A stretch of 64,000 nucleotides of DNA. Origin: Siphonodentalium dalli (taxonomy: Eukaryota; Mollusca; Scaphopoda; Gadilida; Siphonodentaliidae). Positions 47,801 to 56,074 of the stretch are shown one piece after another. The DNA is taken from positions 44,846,989 to 44,910,988 of the forward strand of contig CP136064.1 in assembly GCA_032622095.1 (NCBI GenBank), given 5' to 3'. Below the pieces are notes generated by a model, which saw only the letters and a program-made list of their open reading frames with translations, was not told the origin of the DNA and made no database searches. Each line of letters begins with the position of its first letter. The first letter of the stretch is position 1. The position numbers and the translations under genes were made by a program.

Positions 47801-50800
47801 ACGTAAGGCGTCAACAATGCAATTTTGGGGTCATTCAGAAAAAAAACATGGCCGCCAGTGGCCATATTGGATTTCAAAATTCAATCCATTAGCACGGGCT
47901 ACAGGCCGTACTGTTTGTCTGATCTTCATGAAATTTGTCATGGATGTTAATATTGACATGTAGATGGGAACGAGTAATTTTGGGGTCATTCGGCCCAAAA
48001 ACATGGCCGCCAGCAGCCATCTTGGATTTTACTCTTTGTATGACTAAATTCTTTAGCACGGGCTACAGGTCGTACTTTTAGTCTGATCATCATAAATTTT
48101 GTCAAGAATGTTAATAATGACATGTAGATGGGAACGAGTCATTTTGGGGTCATTCGGCCAAAAAACATGGCCGCCAGCAGCCATCCTGTATTTTACTCTT
48201 TGTATGACTAAATCCTTTAGCACGGGCTACAGGTCGTACCTTTAGTCTGATCATCATAAAATTTGTCATGGCTGTTGAAATTGGAATGTAGATTGGAACA
48301 AGTTATTTTGGGGTCATTCGGCCAATAAACATGGCCGCCAGCAGCCATCTTCGATTTTACTCTTTGTATGACTAAATTCTTTAGCACGGGCTGCAGGTCG
48401 TACCTTTAGTCTGATCATCATAAAATTTGTCATGGATATTAACAATGACATGTAGATGGGAACGAGTAATTTTGGGGTCATTCGGCTAAAAAACATGGTC
48501 GCCAGCAGCCATCTTGGATTTTACTCTTTGTATGACTAAATCCTTTAGCACGGGCTACAGGTCCTACTTTTAGTCTGATCATCATAAAATTTGTCATGGT
48601 TGTTGAAATTGGAATGTAGATGGGAACGAGTCATTTTGGGGTCATTCGGACAAAAAACATGTCAAATTTAATCCATTAGCACGGGCCACAGGTCGTACTG
48701 TTCTTCTTATCATCATGAAATTTGTCATGGATGATATTATTGACATGTAGATGGGAACGAGTAATTTTGGGGTCATTAGGCCCAAAAACATGGCCGCCAG
48801 CAGCCATCTTGGATTTTACTCTTTGTATGACTAAATTCTTTAGCACGGGCTGCAGGTCGTACCTTTAGTCTGATCATCATAAAATGTGTCATGGATGTTA
48901 ACAATGACATGTAGATGGGAACGAGTAATTTTGGGGTCATTCGGCCAAAAAACCTGGACGCCAGCAGCCATCTTGGATTTTACTCTTTGTATGACTAAAT
49001 CCTTTAGCACGGGCTACAGGTTGTACCTTTAGTCTGATCATCATGAAATTTGTCATGAATGTTAATAATGACATGTAGATGGGAACGAGTCATTTTGAGG
49101 TCATTCGGCCGAAAAACATGGCCGCCAGCAGCCATCTTGGATTTTACTCTTTGTATGACTAAATCCTTTAGCACGGGCTACAGGTCGTACCTTTAGTCTG
49201 ATCATCACAAAATTTGTCATGGTTGTTGAAATTGGAATGTAGATGGGAACGAGTCATTTTGGGGTCATTCGGACAAAAAACATGGCCGCCAGCGGCCATA
49301 TTGGATTTAAAAATTTAATCCATTAGCACGGGCCACAGGTCGTACTGTTCTTCTGATCATCATGAAATTTGTCGTGGATGATAATATTGACATGTAGATG
49401 GGAATGAGTAATTTTGGGGTCATTAGGCCCAAAAACATGGCCGCCAGCAGCCATCTTGGATTTTACTCTTTGTATGACTAAATTCTTTAGCACGGGCTGC
49501 AGGTCGTACCTTTAGTCTGATCATCATAAAATGTGTCATGGATGTTAACAATGACATGTAGATGGGAACGAGTAATTTTGGGGTCATTCGGCCAAAAAAC
49601 CTGGACGCCAGCAGCCATCTTGGATTTTACTCTTTGTATGACTAAATCCTTTAGCACGGGCTACAGGTTGTACCTTTAGTCTGATCATCATGAAATTTGT
49701 CATGAATGTTAATAATGACATGTAGATGGGAACGAGTCATTTTGAGGTCATTCGGCCGAAAAACATGGCCGCCAGCAGCCATCTTGGATTTTACTCTTTG
49801 TATGACTAAATCCTTTAGCACGGGCTACAGGTCGTACCTTTAGTCTGATCATCACAAAATTTGTCATGGTTGTTGAAATTGGAATGTAGATGGGAACGAG
49901 TCATTTTGGGGTCATTCGGACAAAAAACATGGCCGCCAGCGGCCATATTGGATTTAAAAATTTAATCCATTAGCACGGGCCACAGGTCGTACTGTTCTTC
50001 TGATCATCATGAAATTTGTCATGAATGTTAATAATGACATGTAGATGGGAACGAGTCATTTTGAGGTCATTCGGCCGAAAAACATGGCCGCCAGCAGCCA
50101 TCTTGGATTTTACTCTTTGTATGACTAAATCCTTTAGCACGGGCTACAGGTCGTACCTTTAGTCTGATCATCACAAAATTTGTCATGGTTGTTGAAATTG
50201 GAATGTAGATGGGAACGAGTCATTTTGGGGTCATTCGGACAAAAAACATGGCCGCCAGCGGCCATATTGGATTTAAAAATTTAATCCATTAGCACGGGCC
50301 ACAGGTCGTACCGTTCTTCTGATCATCATGAAATTTGTCGTGGATGATAATATTGACATGTAGATGGGAATGAGTAATTTTGGGGTCATTCGGCCAAAAA
50401 ACATGGCCGCCAGCAGCCATCTTGGATTTTACTCTTTGTATGACTAAATTCTTTAGCACGGGCTGCAGGTCGTACCTTTAGTCTGATCATCATAAAATGT
50501 GTCATGGATGTTAACAATGACATGTAGATGGGAACGAGTAATTTTGGGGTCATTCGGCCAAAAAACCTGGTGGCCAGCAGCCATCTTGGATTTTACTCTT
50601 TGTATGACTAAATCCTTTAGCACGGGCTACAGGTTGTACCTTTAGTCTGATCATCATGAAATTTGTCATGAATGTTAATAATGACATGTAGATGGGAACG
50701 AGTCATTTTGAGGTCATTCGGCCGAAAAACATGGCCGCCAGCAGCCATCTTGGATTTTACTCTTTGTATGACTAAATCCTTTAGCATGGGCTACAGGTCG

Positions 50801-51651
50801 TACCTTTAGTCTGATCATCATAAAATTTGTCATGGTTGTTGAAATTGGAATGTAGATGGGAACAAGTCATTTTGGGGTCATTCGGACAAAAAACATGGCC
50901 GCCAGTGGCCATCTTGGATTTAAAAATTTAATCCATTAGCACGGGCCACAGGTCGTACTGTTCGTCTGATGATCATGAAATTTGTCATGGATGATAATAT
51001 TGACATGTAGATTGGAACGAGTAATTTTGGGGTCATTCGGCCCAAAAAATGGCCGCCAGCAGCCATCTTGGATTTTACTCTTTGTATGACTAAATTCTTT
51101 AGCGCGGGCTACATGTCATACCTTTAGTCTGATCATCATAAAATTTGTCATGAATGTTAATAATGACATGTAGATGGGAACGAGTAATTTTGGGATCATT
51201 CGGCCAAAAAACATGGCCGCCAGCAGCCATCTTGGATTTTACTCTTTGTATGACTAAATTCTTTAGCATGGGCTACAGGTCGTACCTTTAGTCTGATCGT
51301 CATAAAATTTGTCATGGATGTTAACGATGACATGTAGATGGGAACGACTCATTTTGGGGTCATTCGGCCGAAATCATGGCCGCCAGCAGCCATCTTGGAT
51401 TTTACTTTTCTCTTCATGTCTATAAACATGTATTAGATATTCAACTTTCCACATTCCTAATGGCCCTCCACAGGATATGAATAACTTCTATATATTATGA
51501 AACCTTTTTTCATGTTTTTCCTCCACAGGATATGACTAACTTCTATGCTCAGTATGCTTCAATTGAACCATATCTTCAAAGGAAGGGTGTGAAAGAAGGC
51601 GAAGAGGGCAAGGAGTCATATCTTCAGTCAATCAAAGATCGGGCTAAGCTA
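20800..51651 (+). CDS. SDHB: Succinate dehydrogenase iron-sulfur subunit, 5' part (exons 1-6 of an incomplete gene)
   Basis: SDHB passes electrons from the FAD subunit to ubiquinone in mitochondrial complex II. Exons 20800-20865, 31775-31846, 37875-37933, 39445-39588, 41435-41513 and 51529-51651 join with matching phases into 181 codons. Residues 1 to about 35 form a Ser/Ala/Arg/Lys-rich leader typical of a mitochondrial presequence; [10 protein letters not shown] then starts the conserved protein. The [2Fe-2S] ligands are all present: Cys92, Cys97, Cys100 ([10 protein letters not shown]) and Cys112. [20 protein letters not shown] and a variable linker follow. Animal SDHB has about 280 residues, so about 100 are missing: the domain holding the [4Fe-4S] and [3Fe-4S] cysteines. 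I found no such exon up to 64000, so the gene most likely continues past the window. Identification is secure; start choice is supported by frame, leader and donor. Confidence 0.96.
21000..24600. other. SDHB intron 1, first part
   Basis: No coding exon seen. 22205-22385 carries a partial copy of the 15957-16290 repeat. 22745-22870 resembles one end of a hAT-like element (ACCGATTATTGGCATCGG, GATATCGG repeats) without a recognised partner. The rest is unassigned. Confidence 0.45.
24610..25052 (-). mobile_element. Partial hAT-like element, inverted relative of 28651-29547
   Basis: Ends TAATCGTGGCACCCCTA, the terminal repeat of the 28651 element, and carries its reverse-complemented interior (AACGCAGATTAATC, ACGACGTCG). 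The opposite end is missing. Confidence 0.68.
25946..26560 (+). repeat. Repeat head plus about 191-bp tandem units
   Basis: A small hairpin (CCGACGTTTCCGTCGG) and GGACTATAGAAAT are followed by a CCGTCCGTGCGT microsatellite (25989-26032). Then come units starting GAGATTGGGTACC at 26033, 26225 and 26415. A 153-codon ORF runs through them but simply repeats itself; it is not a known protein. The same head recurs beside the duplicated SDHB exon at about 40838. Confidence 0.8.
26738..27560. repeat. About 393-bp diverged tandem duplication
   Basis: Anchor ACCCGATATTGAAAGTA at about 26878 recurs as ACCCGGAACTGAAAGTA at about 27270. The block ATGTTC..ATGGTGC recurs near 27147 and 27537. About two diverged copies. 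Confidence 0.7.
28564..30310. mobile_element. TIR element AGGCCTGTTTT, inserted in the 28247 MITE
   Basis: Ends AGGCCTGTTTTATACGACG and its inverse (CGTCGTAGAAAACAGGCCT), about 27 bp similar. The 2932 MITE copy gives the empty site (TCTGAGCTTTG near 3313). Filled flanks are TGA and TAA, consistent with a 3-bp duplication of the PIF/Harbinger type. It hosts a hAT-like insertion. Confidence 0.75.
28651..29547. mobile_element. hAT-like element with 8-bp target duplication
   Basis: TAGGGGTGCCACGATTA ... TAATCGTGGCACCTCTA, flanked by GTGTTAAC on both sides (28643-28650; 29548-29555). About 0.9 kb, no transposase frame. Innermost level of the nest. Confidence 0.88.
30421..31774. other. SDHB intron 1, last part
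   Basis: No coding exon recognised. 31640-31707 looks like a lone hAT-type end (CGATTAGTCGATAGTCGTGG followed by CAACCCTA). Confidence 0.45.
31775..31846 (+). CDS. SDHB: SDHB exon 2
   Basis: Acceptor TAACAG ends at 31774; donor GTAAGT at 31847; phase 0 to 0. Codes the leader end ([12 protein letters not shown], from a GCT repeat) and the start of the mature protein ([10 protein letters not shown]). Confidence 0.93.
32209..33050. mobile_element. hAT-like element in SDHB intron 2
   Basis: TAGGGGTGCGAGATATCACC at the left and ACCTCCCACCCCTA at the right, both followed inward by CGCGATAC-type repeats. ATAACCTAC occurs at 32195-32203 and 33051-33059, a probable target duplication offset by a few bases on the left. 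Confidence 0.68.
33060..35800. other. SDHB intron 2, nothing recognised
   Basis: AT-rich, without coding support. A short CACACA run lies near 34746. A segment with CAGACCCAAATAA and GTGCAGGGG occurs in two diverged forms (34260-34300; 34550-34580). Confidence 0.45.
36890..37270. repeat. Diverged repeat with ACGCTCTTTATT motif
   Basis: The motif recurs at about 36925, 37123 and 37256, with relatives at about 36433 (inverted) and 36891. The following GACTTAGAA(C/T)AGTTGT(C/T)ATCGTG block is also repeated, about 205 bp apart. Confidence 0.6.
37263..37472 (-). pseudogene. THAP-type zinc-finger fragment
   Basis: A 69-codon - strand frame. From the internal Met at 37430 it reads like a THAP domain start: MPYKC, a Cys-x4-Cys pair (CNVFGC), a basic stretch, then [14 protein letters not shown], the characteristic FP...W block. 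The later Cys and His ligands of the C2CH finger and the AVPTIF-like motif are not in this frame, so the piece is truncated or split by an intron. THAP fingers bind DNA and occur in P-element-type transposases and in host factors. Inside an SDHB intron on the opposite strand, a transposon relic is the likelier origin. It could also be the first exon of a nested gene. Confidence 0.55.
37875..37933 (+). CDS. SDHB: SDHB exon 3
   Basis: Acceptor TTTCAG ends at 37874; donor GTGAGT at 37934; exits in phase 2. Codes [19 protein letters not shown], the conserved N-terminal strand region of SDHB. Confidence 0.93.
38461..38906. mobile_element. Long-TIR MITE, GTGACCCACC family, with the shared hairpin core
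   Basis: GTGACCCACCATATCAAATC and its inverse at 38880-38906, flanked by AAAT on both sides. Inside are two palindromes with the CCAATGC(A/C)TTCTCTTATATA core also found in the TTAA families, here within a different terminal shell. Confidence 0.78.
39154..39402. mobile_element. TTAA-type MITE, CCCTTCCATGA family
   Basis: TTAA|CCCTTCCATGG ... TCATGAAAGGG|TTTTAA; the right duplication is slightly altered. Two hairpins inside. Its right end is 42 bp from SDHB exon 4. Confidence 0.72.
39445..39588 (+). CDS. SDHB: SDHB exon 4 ([2Fe-2S] domain)
   Basis: Acceptor TTTCAG ends at 39444; donor GTGTGT at 39589; phase 2 in and out (144 nt). Codes [20 protein letters not shown] onward, the [10 protein letters not shown] iron-binding loop and the fourth ligand in NTLAC. 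All four [2Fe-2S] cysteines are in this exon. Confidence 0.96.
39729..40710. mobile_element. hAT-like element in SDHB intron 4
   Basis: TAGTGATGTTCCGATAATCG ... TTATCGGAACATCACTA with TTTGTTAT on both sides (39721-39728; 40711-40718), an 8-bp duplication. Both ends carry clusters of ATCGGCCGAT-like repeats. No transposase frame; the ORFs inside are short. Confidence 0.87.
40856..40942 (+). CDS. Candidate duplicate exon 4b of SDHB (may be a pseudo-exon)
   Basis: 40875-40942 copies the last 68 nt of exon 4, with three differences, all synonymous (ATC/ATT, TCA/TCG, GGA/GGC). The intron start is also copied, to about 41002. It keeps a donor (GTGGGT). An AAATCAG at 40849-40855 would give an 87-nt exon, open throughout, in phase with exon 3, exon 4 and exon 5. 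It codes three or four of the iron-ligand cysteines but not the preceding 24 residues. The first 19 nt come from a repeat head (GGACTATAGAAAT) also seen at 25972. Whether it is ever spliced cannot be told from sequence. Confidence 0.4.
41435..41513 (+). CDS. SDHB: SDHB exon 5
   Basis: Acceptor TTCCAG ends at 41434; donor GTAAGT at 41514; exits phase 0. Codes [20 protein letters not shown] and VKDLVP, the conserved end of the N-terminal domain. Confidence 0.95.
41540..41728. mobile_element. TTAA-type MITE with both TTAA intact
   Basis: TTAA|CCCATTCATGACGGGAGC ... GCTCCAGTCATGGAAGGG|TTAA. One hairpin core remains; the second is deleted. Starts 27 bp after SDHB exon 5. Confidence 0.78.
41912..42690. 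repeat. Long dispersed repeat, copy 2 (no SINE)
   Basis: Homologous to 13845-15020. Continuous across the position where the other copy has the AATC-tailed SINE. Contains a 33-bp tandem doubling at 42250-42322 (ATCCCTGCATGCCTGTCTGG at 42261 and 42294). Confidence 0.72.
42715..43232. mobile_element. MULE-like element, internally deleted relative
   Basis: Inverted ends of about 95 bp (TAGTCCAACTTCC; AATGCTGTTTTA; CATATGTCTTTCTATA and inverse). Short interior blocks are shared with 46534-47474 (GATGTATATAGCA, CCCGCCAC). Flanks CCACTGTGA / CCACTGAGT are only partly alike. Confidence 0.6.
43368..43420 (+). repeat. Exon-6 acceptor minisatellite, outermost diverged unit
   Basis: TTTTTCCTCCACCAG then ATATGAATAACTT: a decayed copy of the unit described at 45164. 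Followed directly by HINE element 3. Confidence 0.65.
43422..45161. mobile_element. Helentron/HINE-like element 3 (contains a MULE-like insertion)
   Basis: AGCTCAACTTT at the left; AAGTTGAGCTACAATG plus hairpin at the right. It sits between CCTTTTT and TCATG of the 55-bp unit, whose intact neighbours (for example at 46400) are the empty sites. The internal units are a diverged branch (GGATCTTCGGGGTGACCT). Confidence 0.78.
43626..44556. mobile_element. MULE-like element, copy 1
   Basis: TAGTCCAAGTCTTCTCGTAC ... and inverse: terminal repeats of about 100 bp, nearly identical. A 9-bp duplication GGGCGACAG flanks it (43617-43625; 44557-44565). 931 bp, no transposase. Long ends plus a 9-bp duplication fit Mutator-type elements. 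Inserted in HINE element 3. Confidence 0.88.
45164..45271 (+). repeat. Exon-6 acceptor minisatellite, block A
   Basis: Two units with acceptor-like CTCCACAG / CTCTGCAG at 45175-45182 and 45229-45236, each followed by GATATGAATAACTTCTAT, as at SDHB exon 6 (51529). Confidence 0.9.
45273..46345. mobile_element. Helentron/HINE-like element 4, right end deleted
   Basis: Starts AGCTCAACTTTACTTTG at the same point of the 55-bp unit as elements 3 and 5. The array ends near GCTCAGCAAAAAAAAG without the hairpin found in element 3. Confidence 0.72.
46346..46533 (+). repeat. Exon-6 acceptor minisatellite, block B1
   Basis: Units with AG at 46364-46365, 46419-46420, 46474-46475 and 46529-46530: regular 55-bp spacing. 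The last is cut by the MULE-like insertion. Confidence 0.92.
46534..47474. mobile_element. MULE-like element, copy 2 (opposite orientation)
   Basis: TAGTCCAAGTCTTCTTGTAC ... and inverse, with the 9-bp duplication CCCCAGGAT (46525-46533; 47475-47483). The interior is the reverse complement of copy 1 (for example TAAGCGTTAGTGACCCGCTC at 46632). Inserted exactly in an acceptor-like unit. Confidence 0.9.
47475..47734 (+). repeat. Exon-6 acceptor minisatellite, block B2
   Basis: Continuation of B1: AG at 47479-47480, 47534-47535, 47589-47590, 47644-47645 and 47698-47699. The last unit reads GATGTGAATAAC. Confidence 0.92.
47736..51465. mobile_element. Helentron/HINE-like element 5 with a long higher-order array
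   Basis: Starts AGCTCAACTTTACTTTG at CCTTTTT of a 55-bp unit. About 23 units of roughly 160 bp follow. A four-unit block repeats with a 647-bp period (CCTGGACG at 48953 and 49600); a related site at 50566 is 966 bp (six units) on. - strand frames with FMMIRPK and [11 protein letters not shown] recur only because the DNA recurs. Confidence 0.8.
51466..51528 (+). repeat. Exon-6 acceptor minisatellite, last unit leading into the real acceptor
   Basis: Decoy AG at 51472-51473 followed by GATATGAATAACTTCTAT. The true acceptor AG is at 51527-51528, exactly 55 bp further. Confidence 0.92.
51529..51651 (+). CDS. SDHB: SDHB exon 6
   Basis: Acceptor CTCCACAG ends at 51528; donor GTAAGT at 51652; 41 codons, phase 0 to 0. 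Codes [20 protein letters not shown], a charged linker (KEGEEGKE) and [12 protein letters not shown], which precedes the C-terminal iron-sulfur domain. Only this last copy in the row of acceptor-like units continues into an open frame. Confidence 0.95.
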
Positions 51652-51681
51652 GTAAGTTTACTGTTCTCTACCCCATTTTAA

Positions 51682-51900
51682 CCCTTTCATGACGGGAGCT
51701 TTCTGAAAATTTGCGAAAACCATATGGGAGACTCGCATATATAAGAGAATACATTGGCCTATCAATATTTACCTTGTCCTTGTAAGCCAGTGCATTCTTT
51801 TATATATGTGAGGCTCCATATGGGAGACACGCATATATAAGAGAATGCACTGACACATGGTCTTTAATGCTACACCAGCGCAGCTCCCGTCATGAAAGGT
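51682..51900. mobile_element. TTAA-type MITE, CCCTTTCATGA family
   Basis: TTAA|CCCTTTCATGACGGGAGC ... GCTCCCGTCATGAAAGGT|TTAA. Hairpin core inside. Starts 30 bp after SDHB exon 6. Confidence 0.75.
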
Positions 51901-52150
51901 TTAAGCTTCTTATATAAATATATATCAAATTGACAAGAGCGGTGTTTATAAGTTATCTCAGGCCTGGCTTTATTACGCGCTTGTTTTTATCGCGGTCTAT
52001 GGCTTGTGCAATTTTAATTCCACATACACATTTTCCGCATGCCTATGTCCAGCGTTGTTCCATATGTGAGGTAGGTAATGTAACGGTTCATAGTACTCCA
52101 AGCACAGAACATGAGATCGCTTGAGAACAAATCTATATTTTATGGGTTAA

Positions 52151-52574
52151 CCCTTTACCCAACAGAACGGCCCTGTGCCAATGGATTCTCTTATATATGC
52201 GAGTCGACCATAGGTCGCCTCGCATATATAAGAGAATGCATTGGCTTAACATATTAAAAATGATAAAATTGTCAAAGAATGTAGGAAAATATTATAAAAA
52301 TTGTTAAAAAATGTAAGAAAAATGGTAAAAAGTGTTAAAAAAAGATTTTTTTTTAGGCCAATGCATTCTCTTATATATGCGAGGCGACCTATGGTCGACT
52401 CGCATATATAAGAGAATGCATTGGCACAGGACATAACTGTAACCATCACAATGTGGTCAATGAACCGGTTCCAATGATATCCATATTTGTATGGTGTTAT
52501 TGAGACAGACCGAAGATATTTTAGGCTGTTGAAGCTTTATTTGGGCGTTTTTGGCCGTTTTATTGGGTAAAGGG
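52151..52574. mobile_element. TTAA-type MITE, CCCTTTACCCAACA family (full copy)
   Basis: TTAA|CCCTTTACCCAACA ... TATTGGGTAAAGGG|TTAA. Two large palindromes with mirrored GAGTCGACCATAGGTCGCCT centres. Confidence 0.83.
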
Positions 52575-53010
52575 TTAAATGAGTGCGTCATCAGGCCTTT
52601 GAAGTGTAGACATCAATCAGTGACTACGTATCATCGGTCAGAGTGACTACGTATCATCGGTCAGAGTGACTACGTATCATCGGTCAGAGTTCTGGTATAG
52701 GGTGTAGCAAAGTCATGCATGCTTTGAATTGATGAAGTCCTAGTTTTTCGGGAATTTGCCGGAAAGTACATGTAGTTTTAGTTTTGTTTGATTGTTCCTG
52801 TTTTGATTATAGTCAAGGACACCGACACTAACCGTAATGGTGTCTAAGGCAATAAAGTTAAACTGAATACATACAAGAAATGGAATACGAGAGGTCTAAT
52901 TGGGATTGAGACAACAAAAGTTGATGGCTGTGAATATGTGACTGAAGTATGGTGTCTGATATGTGCCAAATATGGAGATCGATTAAAACTTGGGAAATGA
53001 TGCAATTGAT

Positions 53011-54942
53011 TAGGGATGGGACGATTCATCGATGCACCGATGTATCGCGATACACTCCTTGACGATAATCGTATCGATACAGGAGCAGCAGTATCGCGGG
53101 ATCGCGATACCTAATTAGTAGTGGTGTCGTTAAGGTAGTTATCAAAACTTATACCTAAATATGTGTCAGTTAGTTTTATTAATGATACAAACAAAATACT
53201 CAAAAGATATTTAATGTAAGTGGAGTAACCGTCTATAGATACCATAATATGCACGATGAAACGCCATGCAGTCCCATTTTACAGCTATCGCGGCTCGCCG
53301 GCCGTTCTTATTTGACATGAATAAATCAGATATTATCAAACCAATGGAAATCGCCGATACAAGGCCCACTGATCACGCACATGACGGCTGACGGTTTAAT
53401 AGCATAACCTGCTATGATGGACATAGTAAGTTAGTAACTGTTCACCCAAAACGAAACCCAGGACAGGTTTGGACTCAGTTATGATGTTCAGTATAGATCT
53501 GTGCATTTGTACAAAAAGGCGCACATTGCAGTAAGTGCATAGTAAACGGGAATATGTCAGGGATTTGGGAAGCATAAAACACACTGCATTATTAATATTT
53601 CGGCGTCATAATTAGGTCAGGGAGGAACCTTCACCTTGTCTTCGACTGCACCTGCCCTTGGTCTCTCCACTCAATTCATAGTCCCTATCAATACTCTCTT
53701 AGTAATAACTAGTTCTGCCAATCAAGATTTTCAGTTAAGTGCAGAGAACCACTGCAGATTGGAATTAAGTGGAATAAAAACACTTATAACACATAGCGAT
53801 TACTGTTGCCAACATGACTTATATTTAAATCAATCCCGTCGTTGACCCCCATCACCAACGCGACAAAATTTTGGTACCACGTGTTGCGTTCTAAAAATAG
53901 ATCGCTTATAGTGGATTCGTATAGATGACGAAATATGAGTGAAACAGAAGAATGTTTGATCGAAAGCATTTGAATTACGTCACAAAACTTGTTGCTGGTT
54001 CTGGCTGGTTAATAAATAGTTGTCACCTGAATGGAATAAAATTTAAACATAAGTTCTTTAGTTCAAGTTAAACGATCACGCATAGATGGGTTCATGTTTG
54101 TTGTGTGTCTTAAACTGTTAATCGGGCGTCGCTCGGCACGATCGAAGCGCATACAAATAAATAGCACCAACAGGGCCTTTTTTGTCGAAGTGTTCACCCA
54201 AGTAAAATGAAGGCACATGGTTCACATGACCGAGAACAAAAAGCGGTCGCTTACGATAATTATAACAACACGGTAGCCGAGTCAAAATTGCCACATTCCG
54301 ACACATTATTGAATATGGAGGCCGATAATTTGACTATCAAGTCGATTCGAGTGAAAAATAAACATACACAAAAAAACCGTAACGTCAGTTGGGGCAACTT
54401 GGGGCAGAATCACGTCGGTCGGTTTCGTTCGGTATTGTTTTAAACCGAAACCCAGTTGTTTTCTGGTTAACCGCCCATCACTATGCCCCACTCAAGAGTC
54501 ATGCAATAATTATCAACGCAATAATTTTTTTATAGTTATGCTGCTTTCAGTTGGAATGCGTTTTCCGTACGCGCAGTGCCAGTGGTCCCTTGTGGTATTC
54601 TTTTGTCTTGATCGATCTTGACCAAATATCCTTGTCCTTGACATTTATCTTGGAGTAAACTTCCGCCGAAATTCGAAACAAATGGCTTCGTCTACGTCAA
54701 TAAAGTCAGATGCTGATGTATCTATAGTAAACCTGACTTCTTTATTATTATTAAATTCTTAATACTATTAGTATTCAATTTTGTTGATATTTATTCAGCA
54801 ACATATTACTGTTTATCAAAAGGAAATCATCTTAAACAAAAGTTAAATGACTGTAAAAAAAATACCGCGATACGTATCGTATCGCGAATTGAATATCGCG
54901 ATACGTATCGTATCACGAAATTAGCGTATCGTCCCATCCCTA
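53011..54942. mobile_element. hAT-like element, 1.9 kb, with its empty site in the window
   Basis: TAGGGATGGGACGATTCATC ... ATCGTCCCATCCCTA. The 8-bp duplication CAATTGAT is at 53003-53010 and 54943-54950. Copy 2 of the duplication has a single CAATTGAT at 58237-58244 and no insertion. Both ends carry CGCGATACGTATCG-type repeats. No transposase found. Confidence 0.93.
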
Positions 54943-56074
54943 CAATTGATACAGGGTTTTTCCCAGCGCTATTTCTGTCAATCTGTGTATGATAGGTGGT
55001 GCTATTTTTCACCGCGTGCGAAATGTCATCTGCCAGAGTTACGTCCCATGTATCACATGTCTGCTGAACCGGGAAATGAAATGACTTCATTGCAAAGAGT
55101 AGTACTTAGTACTGTATTAATTTAATTTGCCTGACCATCATCCATGCATGATGATGATCAAATTTAAAATGTGTTCATTTGATCATGAGCAATGTCACGA
55201 TTGGTGGAAACTGCAAGTTCAAGGGTCATTCATATACCCCTGATGTATCATGTGCTTGATATACCCCTGATGTTTCGCACAATTTCTCTTAAACCCTGCT
55301 GTCAATGGTGACGGGGAACATGGTAAGTTGAAATTGATGTTTTAGCCAATCAGATTGCTAATTACAACCGGATGTAGGGATAAAAATATATGACAACATT
55401 GAAATATTAAAACCAATTTTGTTGACTATCAGGGACATATTATGTTCTTGGTCTGACCGTCCAATTGTCAGGACATCTGTCCATCTGTCCGTCCATTTGC
55501 TTTTGGTTTCCAGATGATAACTTTAGAAAGTCTCAACTGAAGGGAATGACATTTGGTATGTGGGCAGGGTTTCCACCAGGCCGGCTGCGGGTCCGTCCCA
55601 CGGACCCATTCCCCCCGTCCGTCGTTGCATGAAATCCTGCTCATACACAAATAAATGACGTTATTAAACACTTTTTCAGTCTTGTTTGTGTCAACAGGCT
55701 ATATATCTACACATATTTTCATTAATATTGACAAAATGAAATTGACACAGTCCATCTCCCGAAAAAACAATAAGAAAGAGCATGTCAAATAGCGACATTA
55801 GATACAGTGTAATACATGTCGCGGTAACATCAAAGAATGCCGGATTGTTGAGTGCGGATATTTTTGTGCACGGGATTCCATGGATGAAACTATTCACGCT
55901 CGAAGACCCCGTGCTATCGTACGATTACGACCCCGTGCTATCGTACGATTACATAATTGGATCAAAGAACACCCATTTGCTGAGTCGGGGATACTCTTAT
56001 GCACGGGATTTTCGTGGATGAAACTACTCCATGTTGATAATTTATCTTATTGCTGTATTACCATTGTTTTTGAG

